A stretch of 64,000 bases of DNA from Cystobacter fuscus (GTDB taxonomy: Bacteria; Myxococcota; Myxococcia; Myxococcales; Myxococcaceae), in NCBI RefSeq assembly GCF_002305875.1, contig NZ_CP022098.1:9610001-9674000 (forward strand), written 5' to 3'. The position numbers and the translations under genes were made by a program. Below are positions 52,473-62,782 of the stretch, piece after piece. The notes under the pieces are model-generated. The model worked only from the letters and a program-made list of their open reading frames with translations, did not search any database and was not told where the DNA came from. Position 1 is the stretch's first letter; the number at the start of each line of letters is the position of its first letter.

Positions 52473-53786
52473 TTACGCGCGGCGCCCGAACACGCGCTGG
52501 AAGATGTCGTCCACGTGCTTGAGGTGATAGCCGGCCGAGAAGCAGTCCTCGATCTCCGCCGGCGTCATCACCGCGAGCAAATCCTTGTCCTGCAGCAGCG
52601 CCTGACGGAAGGGCACGCCCTGCTCGAACATGCGCATGGCGTTGCGCTGGACGATGACGTAGGCGGCCTGGCGGTCCATGCCCTTGCGCGCCAGCTCCAG
52701 GAGGATGCGCTGGGAGTTCACCACCCCGCCGAGCTGCTCCAGGTTCTTCTGCATCCGCTCCGGATAGACGCGCAGGTTCTCCATCAGCCCGGAGAAGCGG
52801 TGCAGCATGAAGTCCGCCACGATGGTGGCATCCGGGGCGATCACCCGCTCCACCGACGAGTGGGAGATGTCGCGCTCGTGCCAGAGCGCCACGTCCTCCA
52901 GCGCGCTCAGCGCGTAGCCACGCAACAGCCTCGCCAGCCCCGACAGGTTCTCCGAGAGGATGGGGTTGCGCTTGTGAGGCATCGCGCTCGAGCCCTTCTG
53001 ACCCGCGGTGAAGGGCTCCTCGGCCTCGCCCACCTCGGTGCGCTGCAGGTGGCGGATCTCCACCGCGAACTTCTCCAGGGTCGAGCCCAGGAGCGCCAGC
53101 GCGGAGAAGTACTCGGCGTGCCTGTCGCGCTGGATGATCTGACTGGAGGCCGGCGCGGGCGTGAGGCCCAGCTTCTGGCAGGCGAACACCTCCACCGACG
53201 GAGGCAGGTGCGCGAACGTGCCCACCGCGCCGGAAATCATCCCCACGGAGACCACGTCCCGGGCCCGCTCGATGCGCGTCCTCGCGCGGCGCAGCTCGTC
53301 GTACCAGATGGCCAGCTTGTGCCCGAAGGTGATGGGCTCGGCGTGGATGCCGTGGCTGCGGCCCATCATCACCGTGCGCGCGTGCTCGAAGGCGCGCTTC
53401 TCCACCGCGGCCATGGCCCGCTCCACCCCCTGGAGGATGAGGCCCGCCGCGTCGCGCAGCGACATGCCCAGCGCCGTGTCCAGCACGTCCGAGGACGTCA
53501 TCCCCAGGTGCAGCCAGCGCGCGCTCGGCCCGATGCGCTCCTCCATGAAGGTGAGGAACGCGATGACGTCGTGCTTGGTGGTGCGCTCGATCTCCTCGAT
53601 GCGCGCGGCATCCGCCTCGGTGAAGTCACCGGCGCGGGCCAGGCAGTCCTCCAGCGCCTCGCGCGGCGCGATGCCACCCTGCACCATGCCCTCCAGCGCG
53701 GCGAGCTCCACGTCGCGCCAGCGGCGCAGACGGGCCACGTCGGTCCAGAGGGAAGACATCTCCTTGCGGCTATAGCGGGGAATCAC
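52473..53786 (-). CDS. purB: Adenylosuccinate lyase
   Basis: The product is 437 residues. The fumarase/aspartase-superfamily signature SSAMPHKRNPILSEN is intact. HLGMTSSDVLDTALG and GRSHGIHAEPITFG (general acid His) are also present. It cleaves SAICAR and adenylosuccinate, releasing fumarate. GTG start at 53786 overlapping the stop of the upstream gene, so it is translated from the kinase/binding-protein operon. Confidence 0.95.
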   Translation of the reverse strand: MIPRYSRKEMSSLWTDVARLRRWRDVELAALEGMVQGGIAPREALEDCLARAGDFTEADAARIEEIERTTKHDVIAFLTFMEERIGPSARWLHLGMTSSDVLDTALGMSLRDAAGLILQGVERAMAAVEKRAFEHARTVMMGRSHGIHAEPITFGHKLAIWYDELRRARTRIERARDVVSVGMISGAVGTFAHLPPSVEVFACQKLGLTPAPASSQIIQRDRHAEYFSALALLGSTLEKFAVEIRHLQRTEVGEAEEPFTAGQKGSSAMPHKRNPILSENLSGLARLLRGYALSALEDVALWHERDISHSSVERVIAPDATIVADFMLHRFSGLMENLRVYPERMQKNLEQLGGVVNSQRILLELARKGMDRQAAYVIVQRNAMRMFEQGVPFRQALLQDKDLLAVMTPAEIEDCFSAGYHLKHVDDIFQRVFGRRA

Positions 53787-54730
53787 TCGAAAACCCTCAC
53801 GGGGAAGTCTCTCCTGGCGGCGAAGCGCAGCAGGTCCAGGACCACGTTCTTGGAGCCCTGCACCTTGCCGGCGGCGGAGAGGTTGATGGCCAGATCCAAG
53901 CCCTCGGGTTGTGCCACGGCGAGCGCTCCGGGGTCGACCTTCTCGTGGATGATGCGGTTGGCCAGCCGCCCCGCCTGCTGGCCGATGGCCGTGGGACTGG
54001 GCGAGAGCGCCAGCGTGGCGCCCTCGCGCACCTGGCTCGGGGTGAGGCCCACCAGCGGCAGGCGCTGGGCGGTGGCGAAGGCGATGAGCTGCTGCACGAC
54101 GGAGGCGTTGCCCACCGTCTTGTCGGCCACCATGAGCAGGGCGTCCACCTTGTCCTTCGCGCCGGCGAGCACCTTCTCCACCTTGGACTCGGCATCCGTG
54201 TCCAGGGGCACGATGGTGAGGCCGAGCGGCTCCGCGGCGGTGCGCGCCACCGCCACGCTGCCGGAGGAGAAGCGCGCGTCATGCAGGATGCCCACCCGCT
54301 TCACCGTGGGAGACACGGCCTTGAGGGCGGACAGCTCGGGTTGGAAGTCGCTGGTGAGCGCGATGCCGGTGAGGTTGGGCCCCTCCAGGCCATACTTCTC
54401 GTAGTAGGGCACCATGGCGAAGAGCACGGGCACATCCTTGCCCAGCGAGCGACGCGCGGTGTTGGCCGCCAGCGGGCCGATGGCCAGCACCAGCGCCGGC
54501 TTCTGCGCGGCGATGCGCTGGAAGGCGCGCGAGGCCGCCTGGGCACTGTCCTCCAGCGTCACCTCCACCACCTCGGCGCGCACCTCGGCGCCAAAGCCCG
54601 CCATCACCGAGGCGTAGGGCGCGAGCGCCGCGGACTTCACCACCACCGCCCGGGGACGCGCCGGCTCCGCGGCGACGGCCACCCAGGGCACCCACCACGC
54701 CCACCACAGCAGCATCGCCCACCGGCTCAT
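53783..54730 (-). CDS. ABC transporter substrate-binding protein (PF04392-like)
   Basis: The product is 315 residues with a signal peptide (MSRWAMLLWWAWWVPWVAVA). Periplasmic binding fold type I features: FQRIAAQKPALVLAIGPLAA, PVLFAMVPYYEKYGLEGPNL, KRVGILHDARFSSGS, VDALLMVADKTVGNASVVQQ. No permease or ATPase gene is near. The start overlaps the kinase stop (TGATG). It may supply a sensory role instead of transport. Confidence 0.85.
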   Translation of the reverse strand: MSRWAMLLWWAWWVPWVAVAAEPARPRAVVVKSAALAPYASVMAGFGAEVRAEVVEVTLEDSAQAASRAFQRIAAQKPALVLAIGPLAANTARRSLGKDVPVLFAMVPYYEKYGLEGPNLTGIALTSDFQPELSALKAVSPTVKRVGILHDARFSSGSVAVARTAAEPLGLTIVPLDTDAESKVEKVLAGAKDKVDALLMVADKTVGNASVVQQLIAFATAQRLPLVGLTPSQVREGATLALSPSPTAIGQQAGRLANRIIHEKVDPGALAVAQPEGLDLAINLSAAGKVQGSKNVVLDLLRFAARRDFPVRVFE

Positions 54731-56928
54731 CACGGCTCCCCCTTGCAACAGCGAAACCCCACCGACGCGGAGCCCGAATCGGGTTCCGCGCTCAACCGCG
54801 CCGAGCAGCGCACCGAGGGCTGCTGGCGATCGAACGCCCCGCCCTTCTGCACCCGATCGGCGCCTCCCATGGACGACGAGGTCCACTCCGCCACGTTGCC
54901 CGACATGTCCGCCACCCCATACCCCGAGCGGCAGCGGGCGAACGAACCCGAGGCGGCCGGCTCCCCGGCGTTGCCCTGCGTGTTGCACCCCTGGGCATCG
55001 AAGGTGGCACCGTAGGGGTAGCGCAGACTGCCCGGCCCCTTGCAGGCCTTCTCCCACTCGTCCTCGGTGCACAGGCGCTTGCCGAGCCCGGCGCACTCGG
55101 CCCGCGCCTCCTCCCACGTCACGTCCACCCGGGGAACGGCTCCCGCCTGGTTGGGGAACTCGAACTCGTCGATGCAGAAGGTCGCCACCTGCCGGGGCAT
55201 GAGCAGCGGCTCGGCGGCGGTCCCCTCCTCGGCCGTCTCCTTGCCCATCTTGAAGGTGCCCCCGCTCACCCGGCGCATCCCCTTCGGACACTCGCTCGCG
55301 GGCAGCAGCGGATCCGCCCCCGCTTGCTCCCGGGGAGCCGCCATGGAGGGCGCACCCGCCACCGGCGCGGCGGGAGCCTGGGACGCCTGACGCCACTTCA
55401 ACAGGCCGTAGCCCGCCATCGCGCCCAGACCCAGTCCACCCACCGCCAGCAGCGGCATCCACAGCCGGGACAGGAGCGAGGGGCGGGCCACCGGAATCAC
55501 GGGATCCGTGCGCGTGGCGGCCCGGCTCGACGGAGCGGCGGCCTTCGCCGGAGGCCGGGGCTCGGCGCGCGCGGCGGGCTGCGCGCGGGCCTTCGGGGCC
55601 GGAGCGGGAGCCGCGCTCGGAGCGGGCGACTGGGCCGTGTCCATGAGCGCCGCGAGGGCCTCGGAATCCAGCTTCTGGGTGGCGTCCGGCGGGACGATCT
55701 CCTCGGTCACCGACACCTGGGGAAGCTCGAGCGTGGTGCGCTCCGAGACGGGAGCCTCCTGCGTCGGCTTCGGCGCCTCGTCCACCGCCGTGTCATCCTC
55801 GTCGGCATCGGAAGGGGGGCCGTGGCCGACGGTCGGCACCTGCACGGTGGGCGGCCCGAGCGCGGGCAGCTCCGAGGTGGGCACGGGCGGGGGCAGCGAG
55901 TTGGGGCGCGGGGCCGCCGTGGCCAGCTCGGCGGTGAGGCTGAAGGGCACCTGTTGCCGGGCCTTGGAGCGGCCGGGGCCCTGGGGCCTCACCGCCGCCG
56001 GCCGCGGACGCGAGGAGAGCGCCGCGGTGAAGTCGGAGAGGAACTCGCCCGCGGACTTCGGGCGCGCGAGCGGGTTGGCGTTGGTGGCGCGCCGGTAGAG
56101 GGCCTCGATGCCCGAGGGCAGATCGGCCTCGTAGGCGAGCAGCTCGGACACCTCGTCCTCCTCGGGTGTCTGCCCCGTGAGCATCTCGCCCACGATGATG
56201 CCCAGCGCATAGAGATCCATGCGCGTGTCCAGCTCCCCTCCCTCGAAGTACTCGGGAGCCAGGTAGCACCCCATCTTCCACGCCTTCTGGGCCTGGATGT
56301 AGGGCAGGCGCGGGATGCCCAGGGCCAGACCGTAGTCCGTCACCTTGAGCTGATCCGGCAGCAGGAAGATGTTCTCCGGCTTGAGATCCGAGTGCGGCCC
56401 GTAGCGGTGGGCGCTGTCCAGCGCCTCGGCGAGCTGCACCAGCAGCGCCTCCACCTCCTTGAGCGAGAAGCGCTGCCCCTGGGACACGCGCTGCTCGAGC
56501 TTGCGCCGCAGCGTCGTGCCCTCCTCCAGCAGCTGCGTGGTGAAGAAGGGCCGGTTGCGATCCTCACCCTCCTCGTACACGCGCATGTGATGCGGATGGG
56601 TGAGCTTCTTGCCCGCGCGCAGCGCCAGCGAGAACTGGGTGCGCTCCTCCTGCATCTGCACCAGACGGGGGTTGATGATCTTGAGCGCGACCTCGACGTC
56701 CATCTCCAGGTCCTGCGCGCGGAACACATGGCCCACCGGGCCCGGGCCGATCACCTCGCGAATGGCGTAGCGCCGGGCGAAGGTGTCACCGGGCTTGTAG
56801 GGGGCTTCCACCGTCGCCGTGCGACGACGCGGAGCCGCTCCCGCCGAGGCCCCCGCGAGCTTCAGCCCACAGGTGGTGCAGGACGCGCTGTTGTCGGGGA
56901 CAGGGCTGCCGCAGCGTTGACAGAGCAA
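54730..56928 (-). CDS. Ser/Thr protein kinase with zinc ribbon and formylglycine-enzyme-like domain
   Basis: The product is 732 residues. Residues 3-20 form a zinc ribbon (C3, C6, C17, C20). The kinase domain (~53-310) has IGPGPVGHVF, Lys83 (ALKII), HSDLKPEN with Asp181 (HSD for the usual HRD) and TDYG with Asp198 (DYG for DFG). Key residues are kept, so activity is likely. A Pro/Ala linker and a membrane helix (~490-515) follow. Then comes an FGE-sulfatase/SUMF1-like domain (SGGTFKMGKETAEEGTAAEP, TWEEARAECAGLGKRLCTED, MSGNVAEWTS). In this fusion the C-terminal domain probably binds a periplasmic ligand. Confidence 0.92.
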   Translation of the reverse strand: MLCQRCGSPVPDNSASCTTCGLKLAGASAGAAPRRRTATVEAPYKPGDTFARRYAIREVIGPGPVGHVFRAQDLEMDVEVALKIINPRLVQMQEERTQFSLALRAGKKLTHPHHMRVYEEGEDRNRPFFTTQLLEEGTTLRRKLEQRVSQGQRFSLKEVEALLVQLAEALDSAHRYGPHSDLKPENIFLLPDQLKVTDYGLALGIPRLPYIQAQKAWKMGCYLAPEYFEGGELDTRMDLYALGIIVGEMLTGQTPEEDEVSELLAYEADLPSGIEALYRRATNANPLARPKSAGEFLSDFTAALSSRPRPAAVRPQGPGRSKARQQVPFSLTAELATAAPRPNSLPPPVPTSELPALGPPTVQVPTVGHGPPSDADEDDTAVDEAPKPTQEAPVSERTTLELPQVSVTEEIVPPDATQKLDSEALAALMDTAQSPAPSAAPAPAPKARAQPAARAEPRPPAKAAAPSSRAATRTDPVIPVARPSLLSRLWMPLLAVGGLGLGAMAGYGLLKWRQASQAPAAPVAGAPSMAAPREQAGADPLLPASECPKGMRRVSGGTFKMGKETAEEGTAAEPLLMPRQVATFCIDEFEFPNQAGAVPRVDVTWEEARAECAGLGKRLCTEDEWEKACKGPGSLRYPYGATFDAQGCNTQGNAGEPAASGSFARCRSGYGVADMSGNVAEWTSSSMGGADRVQKGGAFDRQQPSVRCSARLSAEPDSGSASVGFRCCKGEP

Positions 56929-57039
56929 AACGGTTCAACTCCGGGGGAGGTGGAGGGCAGGTGGGGAGAGGGGGTCCTCCCGGTTTTACCCGGAGATCTC
57001 TTACCGCGCCGCGACAAGGGGGAGCAAGGAACGCCGCTG

Positions 57040-57495
57040 TCAGCGGCCCGTGGAGCCGAAGCCGCCTTCACCTCGCTCGGTGGAGTCCAGCTCTTCCCAT
57101 TCCACGAGAGAAGCGCGTGACACGGGCGCCACCACGAGCTGTGCGATGCGCTCGCCTCGCTTCACGGTGAAGGGGTGCGAGGAAAGATTCACCAGCACCA
57201 CCTGCACCTCCCCCCGGTAGTCCGCGTCCACCGTACCGGGCGAGTTCAACAGGGTGAGGCCATGACGCAGCGCGAGTCCCGAGCGGGGCCTCAGCTGCGC
57301 CTCGAACCCCGGAGGCAGCGCGATGGCCAGCCCGGTGGGGATCGCCGCCCGCTCGAGCGGCCCGAGCGTCAACTCGCCCTCGATGTCCGCGCGCAGGTCC
57401 ATTCCGGCGGCGAACGCCGTCTCGTAGCGAGGCAGGGGCAGGGGCTCCGGGTGGGTCCGCACCCGGCGAACCCGCACGACGATCGGCGAGGTCAT
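57040..57495 (-). CDS. dut: dUTP diphosphatase
   Basis: The product is 151 residues, usual length. Motifs: [11 protein letters not shown] (1), [10 protein letters not shown] (2), [17 protein letters not shown] (3), [10 protein letters not shown] (4) and the C-terminal [10 protein letters not shown] (5). It hydrolyses dUTP to dUMP, keeping uracil out of DNA. The start at 57495 gives the canonical length; the frame upstream is not coding. Confidence 0.95.
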   Translation of the reverse strand: MTSPIVVRVRRVRTHPEPLPLPRYETAFAAGMDLRADIEGELTLGPLERAAIPTGLAIALPPGFEAQLRPRSGLALRHGLTLLNSPGTVDADYRGEVQVVLVNLSSHPFTVKRGERIAQLVVAPVSRASLVEWEELDSTERGEGGFGSTGR

Positions 57496-57538
57496 CGCCG
57501 ACGCTGTAACACGCCCCTCGGAGCAAGCGAGTTCCAGG

Positions 57539-58582
57539 TCAGGGCTCGCCCGCCGTCCCCGCGAGCGGTGGCGGCCGGGAGCGGGTACGGAAGCGCAGGG
57601 GATCCACCGGCTGGGAGGACAGGGCGAGTTGATAGTGCAGGTGCGGCCCGGTGGAGCGTCCGGTGTTGCCCGAGCGGGCGATGAGCGCACCACGCGCCAC
57701 CCGCTCACCCGGACGCACCAGCAGCTCCGAATTGTGGCAGTAGGCCGTCGTCACCCCGCGTCCATGGTCGATGATGAGCACGCGACCATTCACGGCGTCC
57801 TCGCTCGCGCGGCGCACCCTGCCCTCGGCCACCGCGAGCACCTCGGAGCCCTCGCGCACGACGAGGTCCACCCCCGTGTGCAGCTTGCGCGTGCCCAGCA
57901 CGGGGTGGAGGCGATAACCGAAGGGACTGGAGACCGGGGTGTGCTCGGGCACGGGCCAGGCGAGCCCGAACGCCGTGGCGAGCGCGAGCGCCTGGGCCGC
58001 GGCCCCCGTGGCCGCCTCGAGACCCGAGGGCCAGTGCCGGGCGAGGTGTTCCAGGCTCGGCGTCCCGCCCTCGGCCGTCACGCGAGCCAGCGCGTAGCGG
58101 GTGGGGATGGGGCCCGCGAAGAGAGCGGCGAGACGAACCTCCTCCTCGGGGAACTCCGGGGCCAGGGCCTCGAGCAATCGCCGGACGGCCTCGGGACCTC
58201 GGGCCTCATCCAGCAACACGCCGGGAGCCAGCCCCAGCTCACCCGCGAGCGCATGGACGGGCGCACGGGCCTCGGCCGGAAGGCCCTTGAGCGCGAGGAA
58301 GGTGCCCTGGGCGAGCGGAGGAGCCCCGGAGACGAGCACGGGAGTAGCTCCCACGAGGGGCGGAAGGGGGCTCGATGGAGAGCCGGGAGGGAACTCGGGC
58401 ACCACGGCGCCCCCCGTGCCCTCGTAGTAGGAGAGCAGGGGCCGGGCGGTGCTCGAGCGGCCGAGCGCCCAGGCCGTGCCGCGCCGGACCAGGGCGCCCG
58501 CGGGCGTGTGGTGCCAGGCGGTCCACAGACAGAGGACGGCCAGGGAGAAGTCGAGCAGGCCGCGGGTGGGGCGCGAGAACAT
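57539..58582 (-). CDS. M23-family peptidase (LytM domain)
   Basis: The product is 347 residues. An N-terminal hydrophobic segment ([15 protein letters not shown]) precedes a linker region and a C-terminal LytM domain with [20 protein letters not shown] (first zinc ligands), [20 protein letters not shown] and [11 protein letters not shown]. It should cut peptidoglycan cross-links or act as a scaffold. It stops 43 bp before dut starts. Confidence 0.9.
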   Translation of the reverse strand: MFSRPTRGLLDFSLAVLCLWTAWHHTPAGALVRRGTAWALGRSSTARPLLSYYEGTGGAVVPEFPPGSPSSPLPPLVGATPVLVSGAPPLAQGTFLALKGLPAEARAPVHALAGELGLAPGVLLDEARGPEAVRRLLEALAPEFPEEEVRLAALFAGPIPTRYALARVTAEGGTPSLEHLARHWPSGLEAATGAAAQALALATAFGLAWPVPEHTPVSSPFGYRLHPVLGTRKLHTGVDLVVREGSEVLAVAEGRVRRASEDAVNGRVLIIDHGRGVTTAYCHNSELLVRPGERVARGALIARSGNTGRSTGPHLHYQLALSSQPVDPLRFRTRSRPPPLAGTAGEP

Positions 58583-58597
58583 GGGCGGGGCCGCTCC

Positions 58598-59332
58598 TCA
58601 GCGCAGGAAGGAGTGCAGGGAGGTGGCATCGAGGGCGGCGGCGAGCGCCAGGGGAAGCACCACCGCGGAGCCGGGCAGCCCATGGGAGAGGGCGCGGAGG
58701 AAGCCCCGTGCATGTTCCGCGGAGGCCGCATCGGCGTGCTGGAGATTGCGGAGCACCGCGCGCGCGCCCAACCGCCACAGGAGCCCTCCGAGCGCCGCGA
58801 GCGCGAGGACCCGGGCCACCCCATCCGCCACCGGCTCACCCAGCAGCTCGCGCCACGAGAGGTACACCGTCCCCTGGACGAGCCGCGCCACGACACAGGC
58901 GCCGGCCACGACGACGAGCGCGGTGGCCAGGGGGCGGATCCACCGCAGGGTGGTGGGGGCGCGCAGGCAGCGCTTGAACACCCCGCGCCACGAGTCTCCC
59001 TTCGATTCGGAGGGCCCCTCGCGGTAGCCGAGCGCGGGCAGCGCGAGCACCACGTCCGCGGAGAGCTCCCAGACGAGGGCGAGGACGCGCGCGAGCAGCG
59101 TGCGGCGCTCCAGCGAGAGCAGGTCCACGAGGGGCTCGGTGAGGGAATGGCGGCTGACGAGCTGATCGAACGCGGCGTCGGCCCCATCCACCAGGGTCAG
59201 CAGCCGATCATCGAGCGTGTCCGCCGCGGCATGGACGCCCACGGCGATGAGCGCCAGCAGTCCCAGCGGCATGAAGGCCCACCGGAAGAGGCCGAGGAAG
59301 CGCGAGAACGCGGTCAACGAGACCTGGGACAC
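58598..59332 (-). CDS. Multi-pass membrane protein of unknown function
   Basis: The product is 244 residues. Hydrophobic helices lie near [38 protein letters not shown] and [17 protein letters not shown]. It lies 15 bp upstream of the M23 gene on the same strand and probably shares its transcript. The start is set at GTG 59332 because GGAG lies 7 nt upstream; the ORF opens 23 codons earlier without a site. Confidence 0.65.
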   Translation of the reverse strand: MSQVSLTAFSRFLGLFRWAFMPLGLLALIAVGVHAAADTLDDRLLTLVDGADAAFDQLVSRHSLTEPLVDLLSLERRTLLARVLALVWELSADVVLALPALGYREGPSESKGDSWRGVFKRCLRAPTTLRWIRPLATALVVVAGACVVARLVQGTVYLSWRELLGEPVADGVARVLALAALGGLLWRLGARAVLRNLQHADAASAEHARGFLRALSHGLPGSAVVLPLALAAALDATSLHSFLR

Positions 59333-59465
59333 GGGACGCTCCAGACGAGGGGCCCACGCATCAACGCACCAGCCCCGCCGGAAGGTTTGTCCCACCAACA
59401 ATGCCCGCGAAACAAGACGCCCTCCCCCGCCGGAGCGGAGAGAGGGCGTCTGTCACCTCACGGCA

Positions 59466-59484
59466 CCCCGCGGCGGACGCGGGG
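59466..59484 (-). terminator. GC hairpin after pnp
   Basis: CCCCGCG and CGCGGGG pair around a 5-nt loop 18 bp past the pnp stop. A T-run is lacking, so it may serve as 3' protection rather than as an intrinsic terminator. Confidence 0.4.
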
Positions 59485-59502
59485 CGGAGGAATCACACCG
59501 GC

Positions 59503-61686
59503 TCAGGCCTTGGCGCCGGGCTGGGTGGCCTCGGAGGTGGAGGCGGTAGCCTCGACGGGAGCGGCGGCGGGAACACTGCCCTGCTGGGCGGCGGCGCGCT
59601 CGGCCATGGCCTCCTTGCGAGACAGGCGGATCTTGCCCGTCTTGTCGATGCTGACGACCTTCACGAGCACCTCATCGCCCTCCTTGAGGATGTCCGAGAC
59701 GCTCTTGACGCGCTTGTCGGACAGCTCGGAGATGTGGATGAGGCCGTCGGTGCCGGGGAACAGCTCCACGAAGGCGCCGAACTCGGCGATCTTGCGCACC
59801 GTGCCCGTGTAGATCTTGCCGATCTCCGCCTCGCGCGTGAGCGCCTGGATCATCGCGATGGCCGACTTGACCGAGTCCACGTTGGAGCTGGCGATGTCCA
59901 CGCGGCCCGAGTCGTCGATGTTGATGACGGTCCCCGTGCGGGCGATGATGTCCTTGATGACCTTGCCGCCCGGCCCGATGACGTTCTTGATGAACTCGGG
60001 GCGGATCTGCAGCGTGGTGATGCGCGGCGCGTAGGCGCTGATCTCCTTGCGCGGCTCGGCCATCGTCTTGAGCATCTCGCCGAGGATGTGCAGACGGCCC
60101 TGACGCGCCTGCTCCAGCGCGCGGCTCATGATCTCCGTGGTGAGGCCGGTGATCTTGATGTCCATCTGGATGGAGGTGATGCCCTGGGCGGTGCCGCACA
60201 CCTTGAAGTCCATGTCGCCCAGGTGGTCCTCGTCACCGAGGATGTCCGAGAGGATGGCGACCTTGTCGCCCTCCTTCACGAGGCCCATGGCGATGCCGGC
60301 CACGGGCGCCTTGATGGGCACGCCCGCGTCCATGAGCGCCAGGGTGCCGCCGCACACGGAGGCCATGGAGGACGAGCCGTTGGACTCGAGGATCTCCGAC
60401 ACCAGGCGGATGGTGTACGGGAAGCGATCGCTCGCGGGCATCATGTTGCGCAGGGCGCGCTCGGCCAGGGCGCCGTGACCCACCTCGCGACGGCCAGGGC
60501 CGCGCAGGGGCTTGGTCTCGTTCACGCTGAAGGGCGGGAAGTTGTAGTGCAGCATGAACTTCTTGAAGGACTGGCCGTTGAGCAGCTCCAGGCGCTGCTC
60601 GTCCTCGGTGGTGCCCAGCGTGGTGATGACGAGCGCCTGCGTCTCGCCACGGGTGAAGAGCGCGCTGCCGTGGGTGCGCGGGAGCACGCCCACCTCACAG
60701 GCGATGTGACGCACTTCGGCGTGGCCACGGCCACCGATGCGGCCGCCGTCCACGGTGAGCGTGCGCATGTGCTCGTACTTGAGGTCCTCCACCACCTGCT
60801 TGGCGTGCTTCTCCACCTGCGGGGTGAAGCCCTCGGCGAGCTGCTCCTTGAGCTTCGCCACGGCCTCCTTCTTGGCCTTGGAGAGCGAGTCGTAGCGCGC
60901 GTGCTTCTCCTTGATGGTGTAGCCCTGGACGATGCCGTCCCAGGCCAGCGCGCGCACCTTGGCCTTGAGCTCCTCGGCCACCGCGGGGATGCGCTCGTAG
61001 GAGCGCTCGGTCTTGTTGAGCGCGCGGCGCAGCTCGTCCTGGAGATCCAGGGCGGGCTGGGCGGACTGCTTGCCGAACTCGAGCGCGGCCACCATGTCCG
61101 CCTCGCTCACCTCCTCGGCGCCACCCTCCACCATCACGATGGCCTCGCGGCTGACGGCCAGGACGATGTCCATGTCCGACTGCTCACGCTGCTTGGCGGT
61201 GGGGTTGGCCACGAGCTTGCCGCCCACGCGGCCCACGCGGATGCCGGCGATGGGACCGTTGAAGGGGATGTCCGACACCCACAGCGCCGCGGAGGCGCCG
61301 GTGATGCCGTGCACGTCCGCCTCGTGCTCGGGGTCCGAGGAGATGACGCTCGCGATGACCTGGGTCTCGTAGGCGTAGCCCTCGGGGAAGAGCGGACGCA
61401 TGGAGCGGTCGACGATGCGGCTGGCCAGCGTCTCCTTCTCCGTGAGGCGCCCCTCGCGCTTGAAGTAGCTGCCGGGGATGCGGCCGGCCGCGTACAGCTT
61501 CTCCTGGAACTCCACCGTGAGCGGGAGGAAGTCCACGTCCTTCTTCTCACGCGCGCTCACCGCGGTGACGAGCAGCATGGTGTCGCCGTAGCGAACCACC
61601 ACGGCGCCATCGGCCTGCTTGGCCAGGTGGCCCGTCTCGATGCTCAGCTCGGCCTCGCCAATCTTGACGCTCTTCTTCAGGTGCAT
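59503..61686 (-). CDS. pnp: Polynucleotide phosphorylase
   Basis: The product is 727 residues. Two RNase PH cores (residues ~10-220 and ~310-520, with [31 protein letters not shown]), a KH domain (~555-615, [16 protein letters not shown]) and an S1 domain (~620-690, [20 protein letters not shown]). It is a 3'-5' exonuclease of mRNA decay. The start at 61686 ([11 protein letters not shown]) fits the family. The upstream 61687-62053 leader (~370 bp) holds no gene, but has short stem-loops. In enteric bacteria pnp controls its own leader. Confidence 0.96.
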   Translation of the reverse strand: MHLKKSVKIGEAELSIETGHLAKQADGAVVVRYGDTMLLVTAVSAREKKDVDFLPLTVEFQEKLYAAGRIPGSYFKREGRLTEKETLASRIVDRSMRPLFPEGYAYETQVIASVISSDPEHEADVHGITGASAALWVSDIPFNGPIAGIRVGRVGGKLVANPTAKQREQSDMDIVLAVSREAIVMVEGGAEEVSEADMVAALEFGKQSAQPALDLQDELRRALNKTERSYERIPAVAEELKAKVRALAWDGIVQGYTIKEKHARYDSLSKAKKEAVAKLKEQLAEGFTPQVEKHAKQVVEDLKYEHMRTLTVDGGRIGGRGHAEVRHIACEVGVLPRTHGSALFTRGETQALVITTLGTTEDEQRLELLNGQSFKKFMLHYNFPPFSVNETKPLRGPGRREVGHGALAERALRNMMPASDRFPYTIRLVSEILESNGSSSMASVCGGTLALMDAGVPIKAPVAGIAMGLVKEGDKVAILSDILGDEDHLGDMDFKVCGTAQGITSIQMDIKITGLTTEIMSRALEQARQGRLHILGEMLKTMAEPRKEISAYAPRITTLQIRPEFIKNVIGPGGKVIKDIIARTGTVINIDDSGRVDIASSNVDSVKSAIAMIQALTREAEIGKIYTGTVRKIAEFGAFVELFPGTDGLIHISELSDKRVKSVSDILKEGDEVLVKVVSIDKTGKIRLSRKEAMAERAAAQQGSVPAAAPVEATASTSEATQPGAKA

Positions 61687-62012
61687 AGTCCGTCTTGCCT
61701 TGTGACTGTCTGGTGGCCCCCCGAGCCGCGCGCGCCCCGTCCTCGCGAAGGAAGACCAGGGTCCACGCACCTCGCTGTAGAGGCCGGTGGGGTGGATGCG
61801 GTCGCCAGGCCTGGAACCAGGCACGGAAAGACAACCGCGACTGTGTACTGCGGTGGGGCGCCTCGGAAGCGCCGGAGGGATACGCCGGAGTTTTGATCCC
61901 TGCTCGCGCGGGCCCACCTGGCTGAAGGGTGACTTCAGCGGTCGGCCCGTCCGAACGAAAACCAAAACATCCGTCTCGTCTCCACCGTCCTTCTTGAGCG
62001 CTTACAACAACT

Positions 62013-62041
62013 CGGGGCGCCGGCTCATGCCAGCGCCCCGG
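62013..62041. terminator. Hairpin between pnp leader and rpsO
   Basis: GGGGCGCCGGC and a near-complementary GCCAGCGCCCC flank a short loop, followed on the plus strand by GGGTTTTTC. It lies 12 bp past the rpsO stop. Leftward (rpsO to pnp) it has no T-run, so some read-through into pnp is expected. Confidence 0.5.
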
Positions 62042-62053
62042 GTTTTTCAAGGC

Positions 62054-62326
62054 CTACTTGCGGATGCCGAGGCCCTCGATGAGCTTCTTGTAGCGGTTGG
62101 CGTCCTTGCTGCGCAGGTAGTCGAGCAGGCGGCGACGCTGACCGACCAGCTTGAGCAGACCGCGGCGGGAGTGGTGGTCCTTCTTGTGCGTCTTGAAGTG
62201 CTCGGTGAGCATGGTGATGCGCTCGGAGAGCAGCGCCACCTGCACCTCGGGGGAGCCCGTGTCGGTCTCGTGGGTGCGGTACTTCGAGACGACCTCTGCC
62301 TTGCGGTCCTGATGCAATGCCGACAT
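62054..62326 (-). CDS. rpsO: 30S ribosomal protein S15
   Basis: The product is 90 residues. [60 protein letters not shown] and the [20 protein letters not shown] ending are characteristic. It binds 16S rRNA in the platform of the small subunit. It precedes pnp in the usual bacterial order. Confidence 0.97.
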   Translation of the reverse strand: MSALHQDRKAEVVSKYRTHETDTGSPEVQVALLSERITMLTEHFKTHKKDHHSRRGLLKLVGQRRRLLDYLRSKDANRYKKLIEGLGIRK

Positions 62327-62460
62327 GTGATTCCTTCGCTTCTCTGCCCGCTCCGGAGTGAGGTACTGCGGTCGCCACGGTCCGCGGAGGGGTACAGACC
62401 GGGTCTCCTTCTTCTAATAAACCGGGCGCTTATAAGCGTCGCCCGGATGAGCGGTCAACC

Positions 62461-62781
62461 TTAAGCGCCCGAGGGACCGCTCGGAGGGGGACGCGACAAC
62501 AGGAAGAGGTGGAGCCGCCGTCCAGTCGACAGTCCCGTTCCCCCCAGGGCGAGTTCCTCGAGGGAATGGGAGTCCAGGGCCAGGTGCACGTAGGAGCCGC
62601 CCGTGGCGGGCCTGTCCCCGGCGAGGTGCTGGCGCAGCCGGGGGTAGAGCGAGAGCAGGGTCTCGAGCACGTCGCCCACGCCGGCATCGCCGGGCACGCC
62701 GAGGCTCACCTCGCGGCGGCCCTCGAAGAGGGGGCGCAGGGGCGGGGGAATCACCACGTTGACGTCGAGCGCCCGGGCCAC
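62461..62781 (-). CDS. MoaD/ThiS-like beta-grasp protein lacking the C-terminal GG
   Basis: The product is ~106 residues from a GTG 1 bp after truB: VARALDVNVVIPPPLRPLFE, VLETLLSLYPRLRQHLAGDR, YVHLALDSHSLEEL. The layout is that of a ubiquitin-like sulfur carrier. The usual terminal Gly-Gly is replaced by PSGPSGA, so it cannot be adenylated in the normal way. Its location between truB and rpsO suggests a structural role in the same transcript. Confidence 0.6.
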   Translation of the reverse strand: MARALDVNVVIPPPLRPLFEGRREVSLGVPGDAGVGDVLETLLSLYPRLRQHLAGDRPATGGSYVHLALDSHSLEELALGGTGLSTGRRLHLFLLSRPPPSGPSGA

Positions 62782-62782
62782 G

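Noticed and set aside
59401-61896. An 831-codon plus-strand open frame opposite pnp
   Set aside because: It is the antisense shadow of pnp, with a His/Asp/Leu/Gly-rich composition and no family features.
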